Shown here: positions 1 through 8,329 of the stretch, piece after piece | How the letters are laid out: each line of letters starts with the position of its first letter | Position numbering within the stretch: the stretch's first letter is position 1 | Origin: Comamonas koreensis | GTDB lineage: Bacteria > Pseudomonadota > Gammaproteobacteria > Burkholderiales > Burkholderiaceae_C | Direction of reading: 5' to 3' | NCBI RefSeq assembly: GCF_021026195.1 | Contig: NZ_JAJNCT010000028.1 | Location: 124,001-188,000 of the forward strand | Length of the DNA: 64,000 nt | Position numbers and translations under genes: made by a program | The notes under the pieces: generated by a model | Database searches by the model: none | What the model was told of the DNA's origin: nothing | The model's input: the letters and a program-made list of their open reading frames with translations, nothing else

Positions 1-364
1 GCATGGCGGTGTGGCCGTCATGGCCGCAGGCGTGCATCAGCCCCTGTTTGCCGGAGCGCCAGCTGCAGTTGCCCTGTTCGGTGATCGGCAGTGCATCCAT
101 GTCTGCGCGCAGGCCAATCATGCGGCCGCTGCCGTGCTTCTGGCCCCGGATCACGCCAACCACGCCAGTCTTGCCGATGCCCTGGTGGATCTCGTCCACA
201 CCGCAGAGGCGCAAGGCCTCGCTCACGCGGGCAGCGGTGTATTTTTCTTCGAAGCCCAGCTCCGGGTTGGCATGCAGGTCACGGCGGAAGGCCGTCAGTT
301 CCGGATGGATCTGGGCCAGGTGCGAAAAGGCACGCGAGCTCGCGTTATAAGGCAGACGAGGCAT
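1..364 (-). CDS. M20 family amidohydrolase, N-terminal part (cut by window edge)
   Basis: This is a metal-dependent amidohydrolase or peptidase of the M20D type (hippurate hydrolase / N-acyl amino acid amidohydrolase), seen only as its first 121 residues. It starts MPRLPYNASS and carries the family motifs RRDLHANPELGFEE (about residues 27-40), GLRADMDALPI and HACGHDGHT, in which the Asp and His residues bind metal. The ATG follows the stop of the ABC permease by one base, so the two are translationally coupled. With the binding protein and permease upstream it probably hydrolyses an imported acyl-amino acid or peptide in the cytoplasm. The substrate is not readable. The C-terminal part lies outside the window. 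Confidence 0.88.
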   Translation of the reverse strand, partial: MPRLPYNASSRAFSHLAQIHPELTAFRRDLHANPELGFEEKYTAARVSEALRLCGVDEIHQGIGKTGVVGVIRGQKHGSGRMIGLRADMDALPITEQGNCSWRSGKQGLMHACGHDGHTAM

Positions 365-365
365 C

Positions 366-1346
366 TCAGTGCCCTCCCGATTTTTCGACGCGCAGACGCG
401 GGTCAACAGCAAAATACAACAGATCGACCACGAGGTTGATCACCACAAAAATCAGCGCAATCAGGCATAGGTAGGCGGCCATGACGGGGATATCGGCAAA
501 GGTCACCGCCTGGATGAACAGCAGGCCCATGCCCGGCCACTGGAACACGGTCTCGGTGATGATGGCGAAGGCAATCAGGCCGCCCAGCTGCAGACCGGTG
601 ATGGTCATCACCGGCACCAGCGTGTTCTTCAAGGCATGGCCAAAGTAGATGGTGCGGTTGCTCAGGCCCCGGGCCTTGGCAAACTTGATGTAGTCGGTGC
701 GCAGCACCTCCAGCATCTCGGCGCGCACCAGGCGCATGATCAAGGTGAGCTGGAACACCGCCAACGTGATGGCCGGCAGGATGATGTGGTGCCAGCCCTT
801 GGCGCTCAGCAGGCCGGTGCTCCAAAAGCCCAGCTGCATCGTCGTGCCACGGCCAAAGCTCGGGAACCAGCCCAGATGCACCGAGAAGATCAGGATCAGC
901 AAGATACCGATCAGGAAGGTGGGCAAGGACACGCCCAGGAGCGACAGGGTCATGAACACTTGACTCATGAAGCTGCCACGCCGCAGCGCAGCATACACGC
1001 CCATCGGCACGCCAATGACCAGGGCCAGCAAGGCAGCCACCATAGCCAGCTCGAAGGTCGCCGGGAAGCGCTCGGCAATCAAGGACGAGACCTTGGCCCC
1101 CTGGCGAAGGCTGATGCCGAATTCGCCCTGGGCGGCATTCACCAGAAAGTGCCAGAACTGCACGAAGAACGGTTTGTCCAGCCCCAGCGCGCTGCGCAAC
1201 TCGGCAATCTGCTGTGGGGTGGCATCCTGGCCCAGCAGGAAGGTGACCGGATCACCCACATACTGGAACAACATGAAGGAAATGAACGCCACGGCGATCA
1301 TCACGATCACCGCCTGTATCAATCGGCGCAATATGAATGCAAACAT
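366..1346 (-). CDS. ABC transporter permease, DppB/OppB family
   Basis: Inner-membrane permease of a dipeptide/oligopeptide-type importer, 326 aa, the usual length for DppB. It begins MFAFILRRLIQAVIVMIAVAFISFMLF, the typical first membrane helix, followed by a periplasmic segment with GDP and GL.KP.. motifs. Five more hydrophobic helices follow, and the EAA-type coupling loop lies around RAEMLEVLRTDYIKFAKARG (about residues 205-224). It sits between the solute-binding protein and the M20 amidohydrolase on the same strand. A second permease (DppC type) and the ATPases are not in the window and would have to lie beyond the amidohydrolase. Substrate specificity cannot be read. Confidence 0.92.
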   Translation of the reverse strand: MFAFILRRLIQAVIVMIAVAFISFMLFQYVGDPVTFLLGQDATPQQIAELRSALGLDKPFFVQFWHFLVNAAQGEFGISLRQGAKVSSLIAERFPATFELAMVAALLALVIGVPMGVYAALRRGSFMSQVFMTLSLLGVSLPTFLIGILLILIFSVHLGWFPSFGRGTTMQLGFWSTGLLSAKGWHHIILPAITLAVFQLTLIMRLVRAEMLEVLRTDYIKFAKARGLSNRTIYFGHALKNTLVPVMTITGLQLGGLIAFAIITETVFQWPGMGLLFIQAVTFADIPVMAAYLCLIALIFVVINLVVDLLYFAVDPRLRVEKSGGH

Positions 1347-1545
1347 GGCTGACTCTCATCGTGACAAACAGAGGGAAGGTGCCCAGGACCCTTTGCAAAA
1401 CGCTCCGCCATGGTCTGAACGCAGGCCCGGGCGAGCCGCTGGCGTCTCGTCCCGATCGGTGTCCATCCCGTTTTGGCGAGGGCTCTGCAGAGGATCCCCA
1501 GCACCCGTGTTGTCTGCCTATTCTTCTTTCGCTTTTTATGGAACA

Positions 1546-1571
1546 GCCTGCCACCCTATCGGGCGGCAGGC
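1546..1571 (-). other. Stem-loop between binding protein and permease genes
   Basis: Inverted repeat GCCTGCC / GGCAGGC lying 22 bases after the stop of the binding-protein gene (minus strand). There is no U-tract, so it is not a clear terminator. Such stem-loops after periplasmic binding-protein genes commonly stabilise the upstream mRNA and lower expression of the permease; that role is inferred here. The remainder of the 246-bp gap shows nothing else recognisable. Confidence 0.4.
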
Positions 1572-1592
1572 CTGCAAACGGCTCGCCGCTGG

Positions 1593-3173
1593 TCAGCGGA
1601 CTGTCACCAGCTTGATGTCGACCCGGTTGTCAGCACGGTGCACCAGGTCGATGTTCTTCTTCATCGCCCAGGGGATCACTTGGTCATACAGTGGCAGGTG
1701 GGAGACCGTGTCGTTGGACAGCTGCAAGCCCTCGGTCAGCATGCGGGTGCGCACGGGCTGGTCGGTTTCCGTTTTGACGCGATCGACCAGGTAGTCCATG
1801 CGTTCATTGCTGTAGCGGCCGACATTGTAGTTTCCGTCGCCGCCCTTGCCGACGGTGCGCACCAGCGACTGCAGGCTGTAGAGCGAATCGAAGGTAGGCA
1901 CGCCCCAGCCCAGCATGTAGATGCTCGCTTCGTTGCGCTGGATCATCGGGAAGTAGGTGACCATCGGCAAGGTGCGCAGCTTGGCCTTGACCCCTACCTT
2001 GGCCCACATCGCGGTGACCGCCTGGCAGATCGCCTCGTCGCTGATATAGCGGTTGTTGGGGCAGGCAAAGTCCACCTCAAAACCATCGGGGTAACCCGCT
2101 TGAACCAGCAGCTTCTTGGCGGCCTCCTGGTCATAGGGCAGACGCTGACCGACTGCCTCGGTCCAGCCGTTGACCTGAGGTGCCACCAAGGTGCCGGTGG
2201 GCTTGCCCAGGCCACGCAGGATGGTCTTGGTGATCGCCTGGATATCGATGGACTGGTACAGCGCCTGGCGCACCTTCTGGTCCTTGAGCGGGTTCTTGCC
2301 TTTGACGTTCGACCCGGGCAGCTCGTCACGGAACTGGTCCATGCCGAAGAAAATCGTACGATTCTCCAGGCCTTCGAGGATCTTCAGATCCGGGCTGGCG
2401 CGCAGGCGGTTCAGGTCCTGGGGTGTGGGATCGAGCACCATGTCCACTTCACCCGACAGCAGCGCCGCCATGCGGGTGGGCGCCGACTTGATCGGGGTAT
2501 AGGTGATCGAGGTCACATTGCCCGGCATCTGTCCCCACCAGTTGGGGTTCCTCTTGAGCACCATGCGTACATCGGGCTGCCAGGATTCGAGGATGAAAGG
2601 CCCCGTGCCCATCGCATTGCGGTGGGCAAAATTCTCGTCGGACTTCTTGATGTCCATCGGTTCGGTGGACTTGTTCTTCTCCGACCAAGCCTTGCTCATC
2701 ATGCGCAGCTCGGTCATCTGGCGCAGCAGCACCGGGTTGGGGTCGACCATGAAGATGTCAATAGTCGCGTCATCGACCTTGACGACCTTCTCGATGCCCT
2801 GCACAAAGGGGCCATAGTTCGATGTCTTGGCCATCGCACGCGTGATCGAGAACACGGCGTCATCGGCGGTAAAGCTCGATCCGTCCTGGAACTTCACGCC
2901 CTGGCGCAATGCAAAGCGCATCTGCTTGGGGGTCACCTCTTTCCAAGAGGTGGCCAGCAGTGGCTCGACCTCAAAGGTCTTGCTGTTATAGGTAACCAGG
3001 GTCTCGTAGACGTAAGGGTGAATGGCGTTGTGCAGGCCATTGTTTTGCGCGTGGATATCCCAGCTGGCAACATCGGCCTGGCTGGCCCACTTGAAGGGCT
3101 TGGCCTGGGCCACGCCAGCTGACAAAACGGTGGCTACCGCTATCGCAACCAGAGCAAGAGAAGGCTGTTTCAT
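1593..3173 (-). CDS. ABC transporter solute-binding protein, SBP_bac_5 (DppA/OppA) family
   Basis: Periplasmic binding protein of a peptide-type ABC importer, 526 aa. A Sec signal peptide is visible (MKQPSLALVAIAVATVLSAG, cleavage near AQA-KPF). The mature protein shows family features: PFKWASQADVASWDIHAQNN near the start, LATSWKEV...MRFALRQGVKFQDGSSFTADDAVFS (about residues 77-110) and NPNWWG. It heads the operon with the permease and M20 amidohydrolase. The ligand is unknown; the downstream amidohydrolase hints at an acylated amino acid or short peptide. The ATG is followed by a clear signal peptide, which fixes the start. Confidence 0.92.
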   Translation of the reverse strand: MKQPSLALVAIAVATVLSAGVAQAKPFKWASQADVASWDIHAQNNGLHNAIHPYVYETLVTYNSKTFEVEPLLATSWKEVTPKQMRFALRQGVKFQDGSSFTADDAVFSITRAMAKTSNYGPFVQGIEKVVKVDDATIDIFMVDPNPVLLRQMTELRMMSKAWSEKNKSTEPMDIKKSDENFAHRNAMGTGPFILESWQPDVRMVLKRNPNWWGQMPGNVTSITYTPIKSAPTRMAALLSGEVDMVLDPTPQDLNRLRASPDLKILEGLENRTIFFGMDQFRDELPGSNVKGKNPLKDQKVRQALYQSIDIQAITKTILRGLGKPTGTLVAPQVNGWTEAVGQRLPYDQEAAKKLLVQAGYPDGFEVDFACPNNRYISDEAICQAVTAMWAKVGVKAKLRTLPMVTYFPMIQRNEASIYMLGWGVPTFDSLYSLQSLVRTVGKGGDGNYNVGRYSNERMDYLVDRVKTETDQPVRTRMLTEGLQLSNDTVSHLPLYDQVIPWAMKKNIDLVHRADNRVDIKLVTVR

Positions 3174-3654
3174 AAGTCCTCGCAGAATAGTAGTGCTTCA
3201 CTATGCCGCAAGGAATCGATCTTCCGCATGGTGCTTCCCCCAAGGCGGGGATATTCCCGAGTTCCATTTATTTCTGCTAGGTGACCGGCAAAAGCAGGTG
3301 TTTTGTCGGGCAAAACACGGCTTCGTCTGCCAAATAGGCAAAGGCCTGCATTGCAGGCCTGCACTGACACCTGCTCTCTCTGTGTGCAAGAAAGCACAAC
3401 AGCAGCATCTTGGGGGCTATCAGCAGCGATACAGAGCGCTGCTTGTAGGAAGACTGCAACAGGCCACGCTGCAGTTAGCTGTTAGCGTTGGCAGAAAGGA
3501 ACAGCAGGCCAGGAGTTTGAAGCCTATCCAAGGCGCAGCCTCCTCATCCGGCATCAGCCGTGAGGGCATGCAAATGCGCGAACCAGCATGGATGCCGCCG
3601 CAACAGTGCCTGAATCCCTGCCAGCCAGCGAGCGACTGCCAGCGAACAGGCAAA
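3174..3654. other. Intergenic region upstream of the binding-protein operon, no gene seen
   Basis: About 480 bp between the start of the minus-strand transporter operon and the terminator of the porin gene. Short reading frames here lack ribosome sites and family resemblance. The only clear structure is a perfect inverted repeat at 3342-3360. The operon promoter must lie here, but no convincing -35/-10 pair was found. Confidence 0.5.
3342..3360. repeat. Perfect inverted repeat AGGCCTGC-ATT-GCAGGCCT
   Basis: Eight-base arms with a three-base spacer, about 170 bp upstream of the binding-protein start. It could be an operator or a stem-loop in a long leader; the sequence does not decide. No adjacent T-tract supports a terminator. 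Confidence 0.45.
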
Positions 3655-3684
3655 AAAAAGCCCGTCTTTCGACGGGCTTTTTGC
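3655..3684 (-). terminator. Intrinsic terminator of the porin gene (bidirectional form)
   Basis: Stem AAAGCCCGTC / GACGGGCTTT with a TTTC loop and A/T runs on both sides, about 40 bp after the porin stop codon. The minus-strand transcript ends in a U-run, as expected for a strongly expressed outer-membrane protein gene. The symmetric flanks would also stop transcription from the other side. Confidence 0.85.
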
Positions 3685-3721
3685 ATTTCAGGTTGAGTAG
3701 CTAGGTCACCCTAGCCATTCA

Positions 3722-4777
3722 TTAGAAAGCGTGACGCACACCAACGGTGATAGCGTTTTGGTTCTTGCCAGCGCCAGCTGGGTCGATGCCCAGGCCGTTA
3801 GCCGACAGGCTCATGGTTTCGCTCTTCTGGTTCTTCAGGAAAGCGTAGGTGCCGTACAGAGCGGTGCGCTTCGACAGGTTGTGGACATAGCCCAGCGACA
3901 GCTGGTGAGCCTTGCCTTCGATTTCCTTGTTGTCGTAGTAGTTGTAAGCCAGACGTGCTTCGCCAGCAGCGCCGACAGCAGCCGTTGCGCCCAGACCAGC
4001 GGACTGGAACTTAGCCTTGCTGCCACCACCAACTGGGGTGCTTTGCACTTGACGGACCAGGCCCGACAGCTTGAAAGCGCCGAAGTTGTAAGCAGCGCCC
4101 AGACCCAGACCTTGAGCCTTTTCGAAGCTGGCGGTAGGATCGTTTTGCTGGTCGTAAGCAATACCGGCGCTCAGAGGGCCGTTGTTGTAACCAGCGGACA
4201 CGCCGATGTAACGCTTAGCGGAGCTGTCACCAGCGGTTTCGCCGAAGCCGTAGTTCACGCCAGCGGTGAAGCCGGACATGTTAGGGGTGTAGTACGAAAC
4301 CATGTTGCCCACGCGAACTGGGTCGCCGAAGCCGTAGGTGCCGTTGCCGAAGCTGAAGTTTTGGCCGATACCGACTTGGCCGAACACGTCGTAGCCAGAC
4401 ACGGTGTTGTAAGCTGCGGTCAGTTCACGACCCAGACGCACTTCACCGAAGTTGCCCATCAGGGACACGGTGGAACGACGCTTGAACTCGAAGCCAGGAC
4501 CTGCAGCGCCGCCGCCGGAAGCGGTACCGCTGTCGTTCTGGATTGCGCCTTCCAGCCAGAAACCAGCCTTCAGACCGCCACCCAGATCTTCCACGCCGCG
4601 GAAGCCCAGACGGCTGGTGGCGTTACCGGAGTTGGTCAGACCGTAGTTGCTTTCGCCACCGCTGGTCTTAGCGTAGGTCACGCCAGCATCAACGATACCG
4701 AACAGGGTCACGGAAGATTGAGCCATTGCGGCGCCGGAAGCGGCCAGCACTGCCAAGGCAACAAGAGATTTTTTCAT
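3722..4777 (-). CDS. Gram-negative porin (Omp32-type, Comamonadaceae)
   Basis: Outer-membrane general diffusion porin, 351 aa. The signal peptide [19 protein letters not shown] ends before [17 protein letters not shown], the classic first beta strand of betaproteobacterial porins. The chain ends in ITVGVRHAF, with the terminal Phe needed for assembly by the Bam complex. Alternating beta-strand patterns and Gly-rich loops run throughout, including [20 protein letters not shown] near residue 100. The start is supported by a GGAG ribosome site about 11 bases upstream and by the signal peptide. It is monocistronic with its own terminator. Omp32 of Delftia is anion-selective; selectivity here is not shown. 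Confidence 0.95.
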   Translation of the reverse strand: MKKSLVALAVLAASGAAMAQSSVTLFGIVDAGVTYAKTSGGESNYGLTNSGNATSRLGFRGVEDLGGGLKAGFWLEGAIQNDSGTASGGGAAGPGFEFKRRSTVSLMGNFGEVRLGRELTAAYNTVSGYDVFGQVGIGQNFSFGNGTYGFGDPVRVGNMVSYYTPNMSGFTAGVNYGFGETAGDSSAKRYIGVSAGYNNGPLSAGIAYDQQNDPTASFEKAQGLGLGAAYNFGAFKLSGLVRQVQSTPVGGGSKAKFQSAGLGATAAVGAAGEARLAYNYYDNKEIEGKAHQLSLGYVHNLSKRTALYGTYAFLKNQKSETMSLSANGLGIDPAGAGKNQNAITVGVRHAF

Positions 4778-5100
4778 TGCGAGTTACTCCAAGGTTTAAC
4801 AGACGGCGCTGGTACGGGGGGGTTGATGTCAGCCTCACGGTTCTGCACAACTTCTACCTGCTCCCGCGCCAACCTCCTAGTGTGGAAGTTCTCTCTATTT
4901 CAACAGACCGCAGGCGGTTGCGCAAACAAATTCCCCCATTTGAGGACCTATTCGCTGCAAATCGTTGCTTGAGTGCAACGTTTAACGAATGTCAGCCGCC
5001 GTCCCATTTTTCGACAAAAATTTGCTGCAAAACAAGCCGTTTCAGAGGAGATTCGCCATGTTTGCAGCGGGGTGTATTCTACTGGTTAGCATGGCAACCT
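4778..5100. other. Divergent intergenic region between porin and coq7
   Basis: This 323-bp region must hold the porin promoter (minus) and the coq7 promoter (plus). A GGAG ribosome site precedes the porin ATG. On the plus strand a strong AGAGGAG ribosome-site match at 5044-5050 leads to an ATG at 5058 that is out of frame with coq7. No promoter pair could be assigned with confidence. Confidence 0.45.
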
Positions 5101-5721
5101 ATGCAAGAACGACTCCTTTGCGCAGCAGATACTGCGCTGCGCACCCTGTTTGCAACGCCCCGTGCGGCCACCCCCTCGCCTGCCACGGGCATGGACGAGC
5201 CCGATCTCAGTCCTGAGGAGAAAAAACTCTCCGCCTCCTATATGCGGGTCAACCATGTGGGCGAGGTCTGCGCACAGGCGCTCTACACCGCCCAGGCCAT
5301 GGTCACGCGCGATGAGCATCTGCGCGAGCACCTGCTCGAAGCCGCCCAGGAAGAGATGGACCACCTGGCCTGGACCCACCAGCGCCTGCAGGACCTGGGC
5401 GAGCGCCCCAGCTTGCTCAACCCGCTGTGGTTTGCCGGCGCTTTTGTGATCGGCACCGTGGCGGCCAAGGTCAGCGACCGCGCCAGCCTGGGTTTTGTCG
5501 AAGAAACCGAAAACCAGGTGTCCCTGCACCTGCAGTCCCACCTGGAGCTGTTGCCAGCACACGACGCTCCATCGCGGGCCGTCGTCAGCCAGATGAAGGC
5601 CGACGAGGAGCGCCATGCCGCTGCAGCGGTGGACGCAGGCGCCCTGCCCGTGCCCCTGCCCGCCCGGATGCTGATGAAGATCGCCTCCAAGGTGATGACT
5701 GTTACGGCGCACCATATATAA
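5101..5721 (+). CDS. coq7: 2-nonaprenyl-3-methyl-6-methoxy-1,4-benzoquinol hydroxylase (ubiquinone biosynthesis)
   Basis: Di-iron monooxygenase that hydroxylates demethoxyubiquinol at C6, the penultimate step of ubiquinone synthesis, at the inner membrane. The 206-aa length fits the family. The ferritin-like fold shows the iron ligands in [27 protein letters not shown] (ExxH), the Glu of [11 protein letters not shown] and ADEERHA (ExxH). The start is placed at the ATG giving [18 protein letters not shown], which matches the usual N-terminus of Comamonadaceae Coq7, although it has no Shine-Dalgarno sequence. It is followed by its own terminator. The same frame is open upstream to 4726, but that part does not look like protein. 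Confidence 0.93.
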   Translation: MQERLLCAADTALRTLFATPRAATPSPATGMDEPDLSPEEKKLSASYMRVNHVGEVCAQALYTAQAMVTRDEHLREHLLEAAQEEMDHLAWTHQRLQDLGERPSLLNPLWFAGAFVIGTVAAKVSDRASLGFVEETENQVSLHLQSHLELLPAHDAPSRAVVSQMKADEERHAAAAVDAGALPVPLPARMLMKIASKVMTVTAHHI

Positions 5722-5765
5722 AGAGGGCCGTCTGTCCACAGAAACTGCCGGCCAAGCTGCCCAAC

Positions 5766-5793
5766 AAAAAGCCGCCCTGCAAGGCGGCTTTTC
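5766..5793 (+). terminator. Bidirectional intrinsic terminator between coq7 and osmC
   Basis: Stem AAAAGCCGCC / GGCGGCTTTT with a six-base CTGCAA loop, flanked by A and T runs. It lies 45 bp after coq7 and 27 bp after the stop of the convergent OsmC gene and can serve both. Confidence 0.85.
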
Positions 5794-5819
5794 TACAACA
5801 TCGCTTGCGCGCTGCGTTT

Positions 5820-6269
5820 TTAGGCCTCCACCAGGTCAAACCCCGTGGTGATCTCGGCCGTCTTGCTCAGCATGATGCTGGCCGAGCAGTATTTCTCGTG
5901 GCTCATTGCGATGGCGCGTTCCACTGCGGCTGGCGGGATGCCTTTGCCGGTGACGGTGAACTGCATATGGATCTTGGTGAACACCTTGGGTTCGGTGTCG
6001 GCGCGCTCGGCCTTCAGGGCCACGGTGCAGTTTTTCACATCGTGGCGGCCGCGCTTGAGGATCAGCACCACGTCATAGGCGGTGCAGCCGCCGGTGCCTG
6101 CCAGCAGCAGCTCCATGGGGCGGGCAGCCAAGTTCTGGCCGCCGTTGGCCGGGTTGGCCGCGTCGGGCGCGCCATCCATGGCCACCACATGGCCGCTGCC
6201 GGTTTCTGCCACAAAGCCCATTCCCGAGCGGGCGCCACTCGCACCCGTCCACGTCACCGTGCATTCCAT
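5820..6269 (-). CDS. OsmC/Ohr family protein (YhfA-like)
   Basis: Small cytoplasmic thiol-dependent peroxidase-type protein, 149 aa. The two family cysteines are present, one in LLAGTGGCTAYDV (about residue 61) and one in HEKYCSASIML (about residue 128), as is the RPMELLLAG motif before the first. Members of this branch reduce organic hydroperoxides or are of unknown role. The start at MECTVTWTG has a GGAGAG site 6-7 bases upstream, which decides against the ATG 27 bases further out. It stands alone, convergent with coq7 and divergent from the candidate sRNA and ilvA. Confidence 0.88.
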   Translation of the reverse strand: MECTVTWTGASGARSGMGFVAETGSGHVVAMDGAPDAANPANGGQNLAARPMELLLAGTGGCTAYDVVLILKRGRHDVKNCTVALKAERADTEPKVFTKIHMQFTVTGKGIPPAAVERAIAMSHEKYCSASIMLSKTAEITTGFDLVEA

Positions 6270-6418
6270 TGCATCTCTCCAAAAATCAGACGTCACAAGT
6301 GTGGCAGATCTGCCCTAACCCCTGCTATTTGTTGCTGTCTATCAACAGCATTGGAGAAAAAAATGGTTGCGGGCATTATTTTGCTGCATCGCAGCAGAAA
6401 CATCGCTATACTTGGACC
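6270..6418. other. Divergent region between osmC and the candidate sRNA
   Basis: No coding sequence is supported in this part of the 468-bp gap between osmC and ilvA. It should contain the osmC promoter. A TATACT hexamer at 6407-6412 could be the -10 box of the RNA that ends at the terminator at 6504-6534. Confidence 0.4.
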
Positions 6419-6534
6419 CATCTGCTGCTCCACAGCCAGGCCATGCCAAAACTGCTGGATGTAGCTTGCAAGTTGTCTCCTCCACCTCTCAAATGGTGGT
6501 TTCAAGCCCCTGATTCACATCAGGGGCTTTTTTT
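6419..6534 (+). ncRNA. Candidate small RNA with intrinsic terminator, upstream of ilvA
   Basis: A strong terminator (6504-6534) stands more than 200 bp upstream of ilvA with no gene in front of it. A -10-like TATACT at 6407-6412 would start an RNA of about 115 nt; a TTGCTG at 6381-6386 is a possible -35, but the spacing of 20 is long. The RNA would hold a pyrimidine-rich stretch with CTCCTCC (6477-6483, complementary to Shine-Dalgarno sequences), a small hairpin CCACC / GGTGG (6482-6499) and the terminator hairpin. Alternatively it is a leader or attenuator of ilvA. No known RNA family is recognised. Confidence 0.4.
6504..6534 (+). terminator. Intrinsic terminator upstream of ilvA
   Basis: Stem AAGCCCCTGA / TCAGGGGCTT with a six-base loop followed by an unbroken T-run. 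It lies about 200 bp before the ilvA start, so it ends either a small RNA or a regulated ilvA leader. Confidence 0.85.
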
Positions 6535-6737
6535 CTGCCCGCCTCAGGCGCAAATCCACTGCCGGTCCGCTCCAGTGAACGCCAGCGGTTATAGTGCATC
6601 GGTCTTTCGATCACCTGATGCCCGCCACCCCCGCCCATGCCGCGACCCGCGCATGCCTTGCGGGCTGGCGCATCAACCAGGCGCGCCATCCGCATGCGCT
6701 ACCTTCTCGTTGCCTCATTTCTCTAGCGTGCATCCCT

Positions 6738-8306
6738 ATGCCCTCCAAGACTGCTGCCGCGCTGACGCCGGCCGATTACCTGAAGAAAATCCTCACTGCG
6801 CGTGTCTATGACGTGGCCATTGAATCCAGCCTGGACTCCGCCAAGAACCTCAGCCGCCGCCTGCACAACAAGGTGCTGCTCAAGCGTGAAGACCAGCAAC
6901 CCGTATTCAGCTTCAAGCTGCGCGGCGCCTACAACAAGATGGCCCACCTGACGGCCGAACAGCTCAAGGCAGGCGTCATTTGCGCCTCGGCAGGCAACCA
7001 TGCCCAGGGCGTGGCACTGTCGGCCAGCCGCATGGGCACCCGCGCGGTGATCGTGATGCCCACCACTACGCCGCAGGTCAAGGTCGATGCCGTCAAGGGC
7101 CTGGGTGGCGAAGTGGTGCTGATGGGCGAAAGCTTCAGCGATGCCTATGAGCACTCGCTCAAGCTGCAACAGGAACAGGGCCTGACCTTTGTCCACCCCT
7201 TTGATGACCCCGATGTCATCGCCGGCCAGGGCACGATCGCGATGGAGATCATGCGCCAGGTGCAGAAAATCGGCTCCTCGCCGCTGAATGCGGTCTTTGT
7301 CGCGATTGGCGGCGGCGGCCTGATCGCCGGGGTGGCCAACTACATCAAGGCCGTACGGCCCGAGATCAAGGTCATCGGCGTGCAGATGAACGATTCGGAC
7401 GCGATGGTCCAGTCGGCCCGCGAAGGCAAGCGTGTGGCACTGAACGATGTGGGCCTGTTTGCCGATGGCACCGCCGTCAAGCTGGTGGGCGAGGAAACCT
7501 TCCGCGTCGCCCATGGCCTGGTCGATGAATACATCACCGTCGACACCGATGCCGTCTGCGCTGCGATCAAGGACATCTTTGTCGATACCCGCTCCATCGT
7601 CGAGCCCTCGGGCGCGCTGGCCGTGGCCGGTATCAAGCAGTATGTGGCCAAGAACAAGACCAAGGGCGAGACCTATGCCGCGATCCTGAGCGGCGCCAAC
7701 ATGAACTTTGACCGCCTGCGCTTCGTCGCCGAGCGCGCCGATGTGGGCGAGGAAAAGGAAGCGCTGTTTGCCGTCACCATCCCTGAGGAGCGCGGCAGCT
7801 TCAAGCGTTTCTGCGAAGTCATTGGCAACCTGCCCGGTGGCGCACGCAGCGTGACCGAATTCAACTACCGCATCAGCGATGACCGGCGCGCCCATGTCTT
7901 TGTCGGCATCTCGACCAACAGCAAGGGCGAGTCGGAAAAGATCTGCCGCAACTTCCAGAAGAACGGCTTTGAAGCGCTGGACCTGACCTTTGATGAGCTG
8001 GCCAAGGAGCATGTGCGCCACATGGTCGGCGGGCGCTCGCAGCTCGCGCAGGACGAGCGCCTGCTGCGCTTCATCTTCCCCGAGCGGCCCGGCGCGCTGT
8101 TCAAGTTCCTGAGCCTGATGGCCCCGAACTGGAACATCTCGCTGTTCCACTACCGCAACCAAGGTGCAGATTACGGCCGCATCCTCGTGGGCATGCAAGT
8201 GCCCCAGGAAGATTCGCAGAGCTTTGAGCAGTTCCTGAACAACCTGGGCTACCCCTGGATCGAAGAGACCCAGAACCCGGCCTACCGCTTGTTCCTGCAG
8301 GCCTAA
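6738..8306 (+). CDS. ilvA: Threonine ammonia-lyase, biosynthetic
   Basis: PLP-dependent enzyme converting threonine to 2-oxobutanoate, the first committed step of isoleucine synthesis, in the cytoplasm. At 522 aa it has the length of the biosynthetic IlvA. The catalytic lysine lies in QPVFSFKLRGAYNKM (about residue 60), the PLP-phosphate loop is the GGGG of VAIGGGGLIAG, and ASAGNHAQGVA is present. Two ACT-like regulatory domains follow from about residue 335 (FAVTIPEERGSFKRF and LRFIFPERPGALFKFL), so isoleucine feedback is expected. The start MPSKTAAALTPADYL was chosen because upstream codons lack family similarity. cobS follows after 23 bp, suggesting read-through. Confidence 0.96.
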   Translation: MPSKTAAALTPADYLKKILTARVYDVAIESSLDSAKNLSRRLHNKVLLKREDQQPVFSFKLRGAYNKMAHLTAEQLKAGVICASAGNHAQGVALSASRMGTRAVIVMPTTTPQVKVDAVKGLGGEVVLMGESFSDAYEHSLKLQQEQGLTFVHPFDDPDVIAGQGTIAMEIMRQVQKIGSSPLNAVFVAIGGGGLIAGVANYIKAVRPEIKVIGVQMNDSDAMVQSAREGKRVALNDVGLFADGTAVKLVGEETFRVAHGLVDEYITVDTDAVCAAIKDIFVDTRSIVEPSGALAVAGIKQYVAKNKTKGETYAAILSGANMNFDRLRFVAERADVGEEKEALFAVTIPEERGSFKRFCEVIGNLPGGARSVTEFNYRISDDRRAHVFVGISTNSKGESEKICRNFQKNGFEALDLTFDELAKEHVRHMVGGRSQLAQDERLLRFIFPERPGALFKFLSLMAPNWNISLFHYRNQGADYGRILVGMQVPQEDSQSFEQFLNNLGYPWIEETQNPAYRLFLQA

Positions 8307-8329
8307 AGCCCAACCACCCCACCCGCAGC

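Noticed and set aside
1473-3122. 549-codon plus-strand frame opposite the solute-binding protein
   Set aside because: The minus-strand protein has a signal peptide and family motifs; the plus-strand one has none.
6269-6811. 180-codon frame between osmC and ilvA
   Set aside because: It crosses the strong terminator at 6504-6534 and has no protein-like composition.
8307-8329. Cobalamin riboswitch ahead of cobS
   Set aside because: The gap after ilvA is only 23 bp, and no B12-box-like sequence was found in it.
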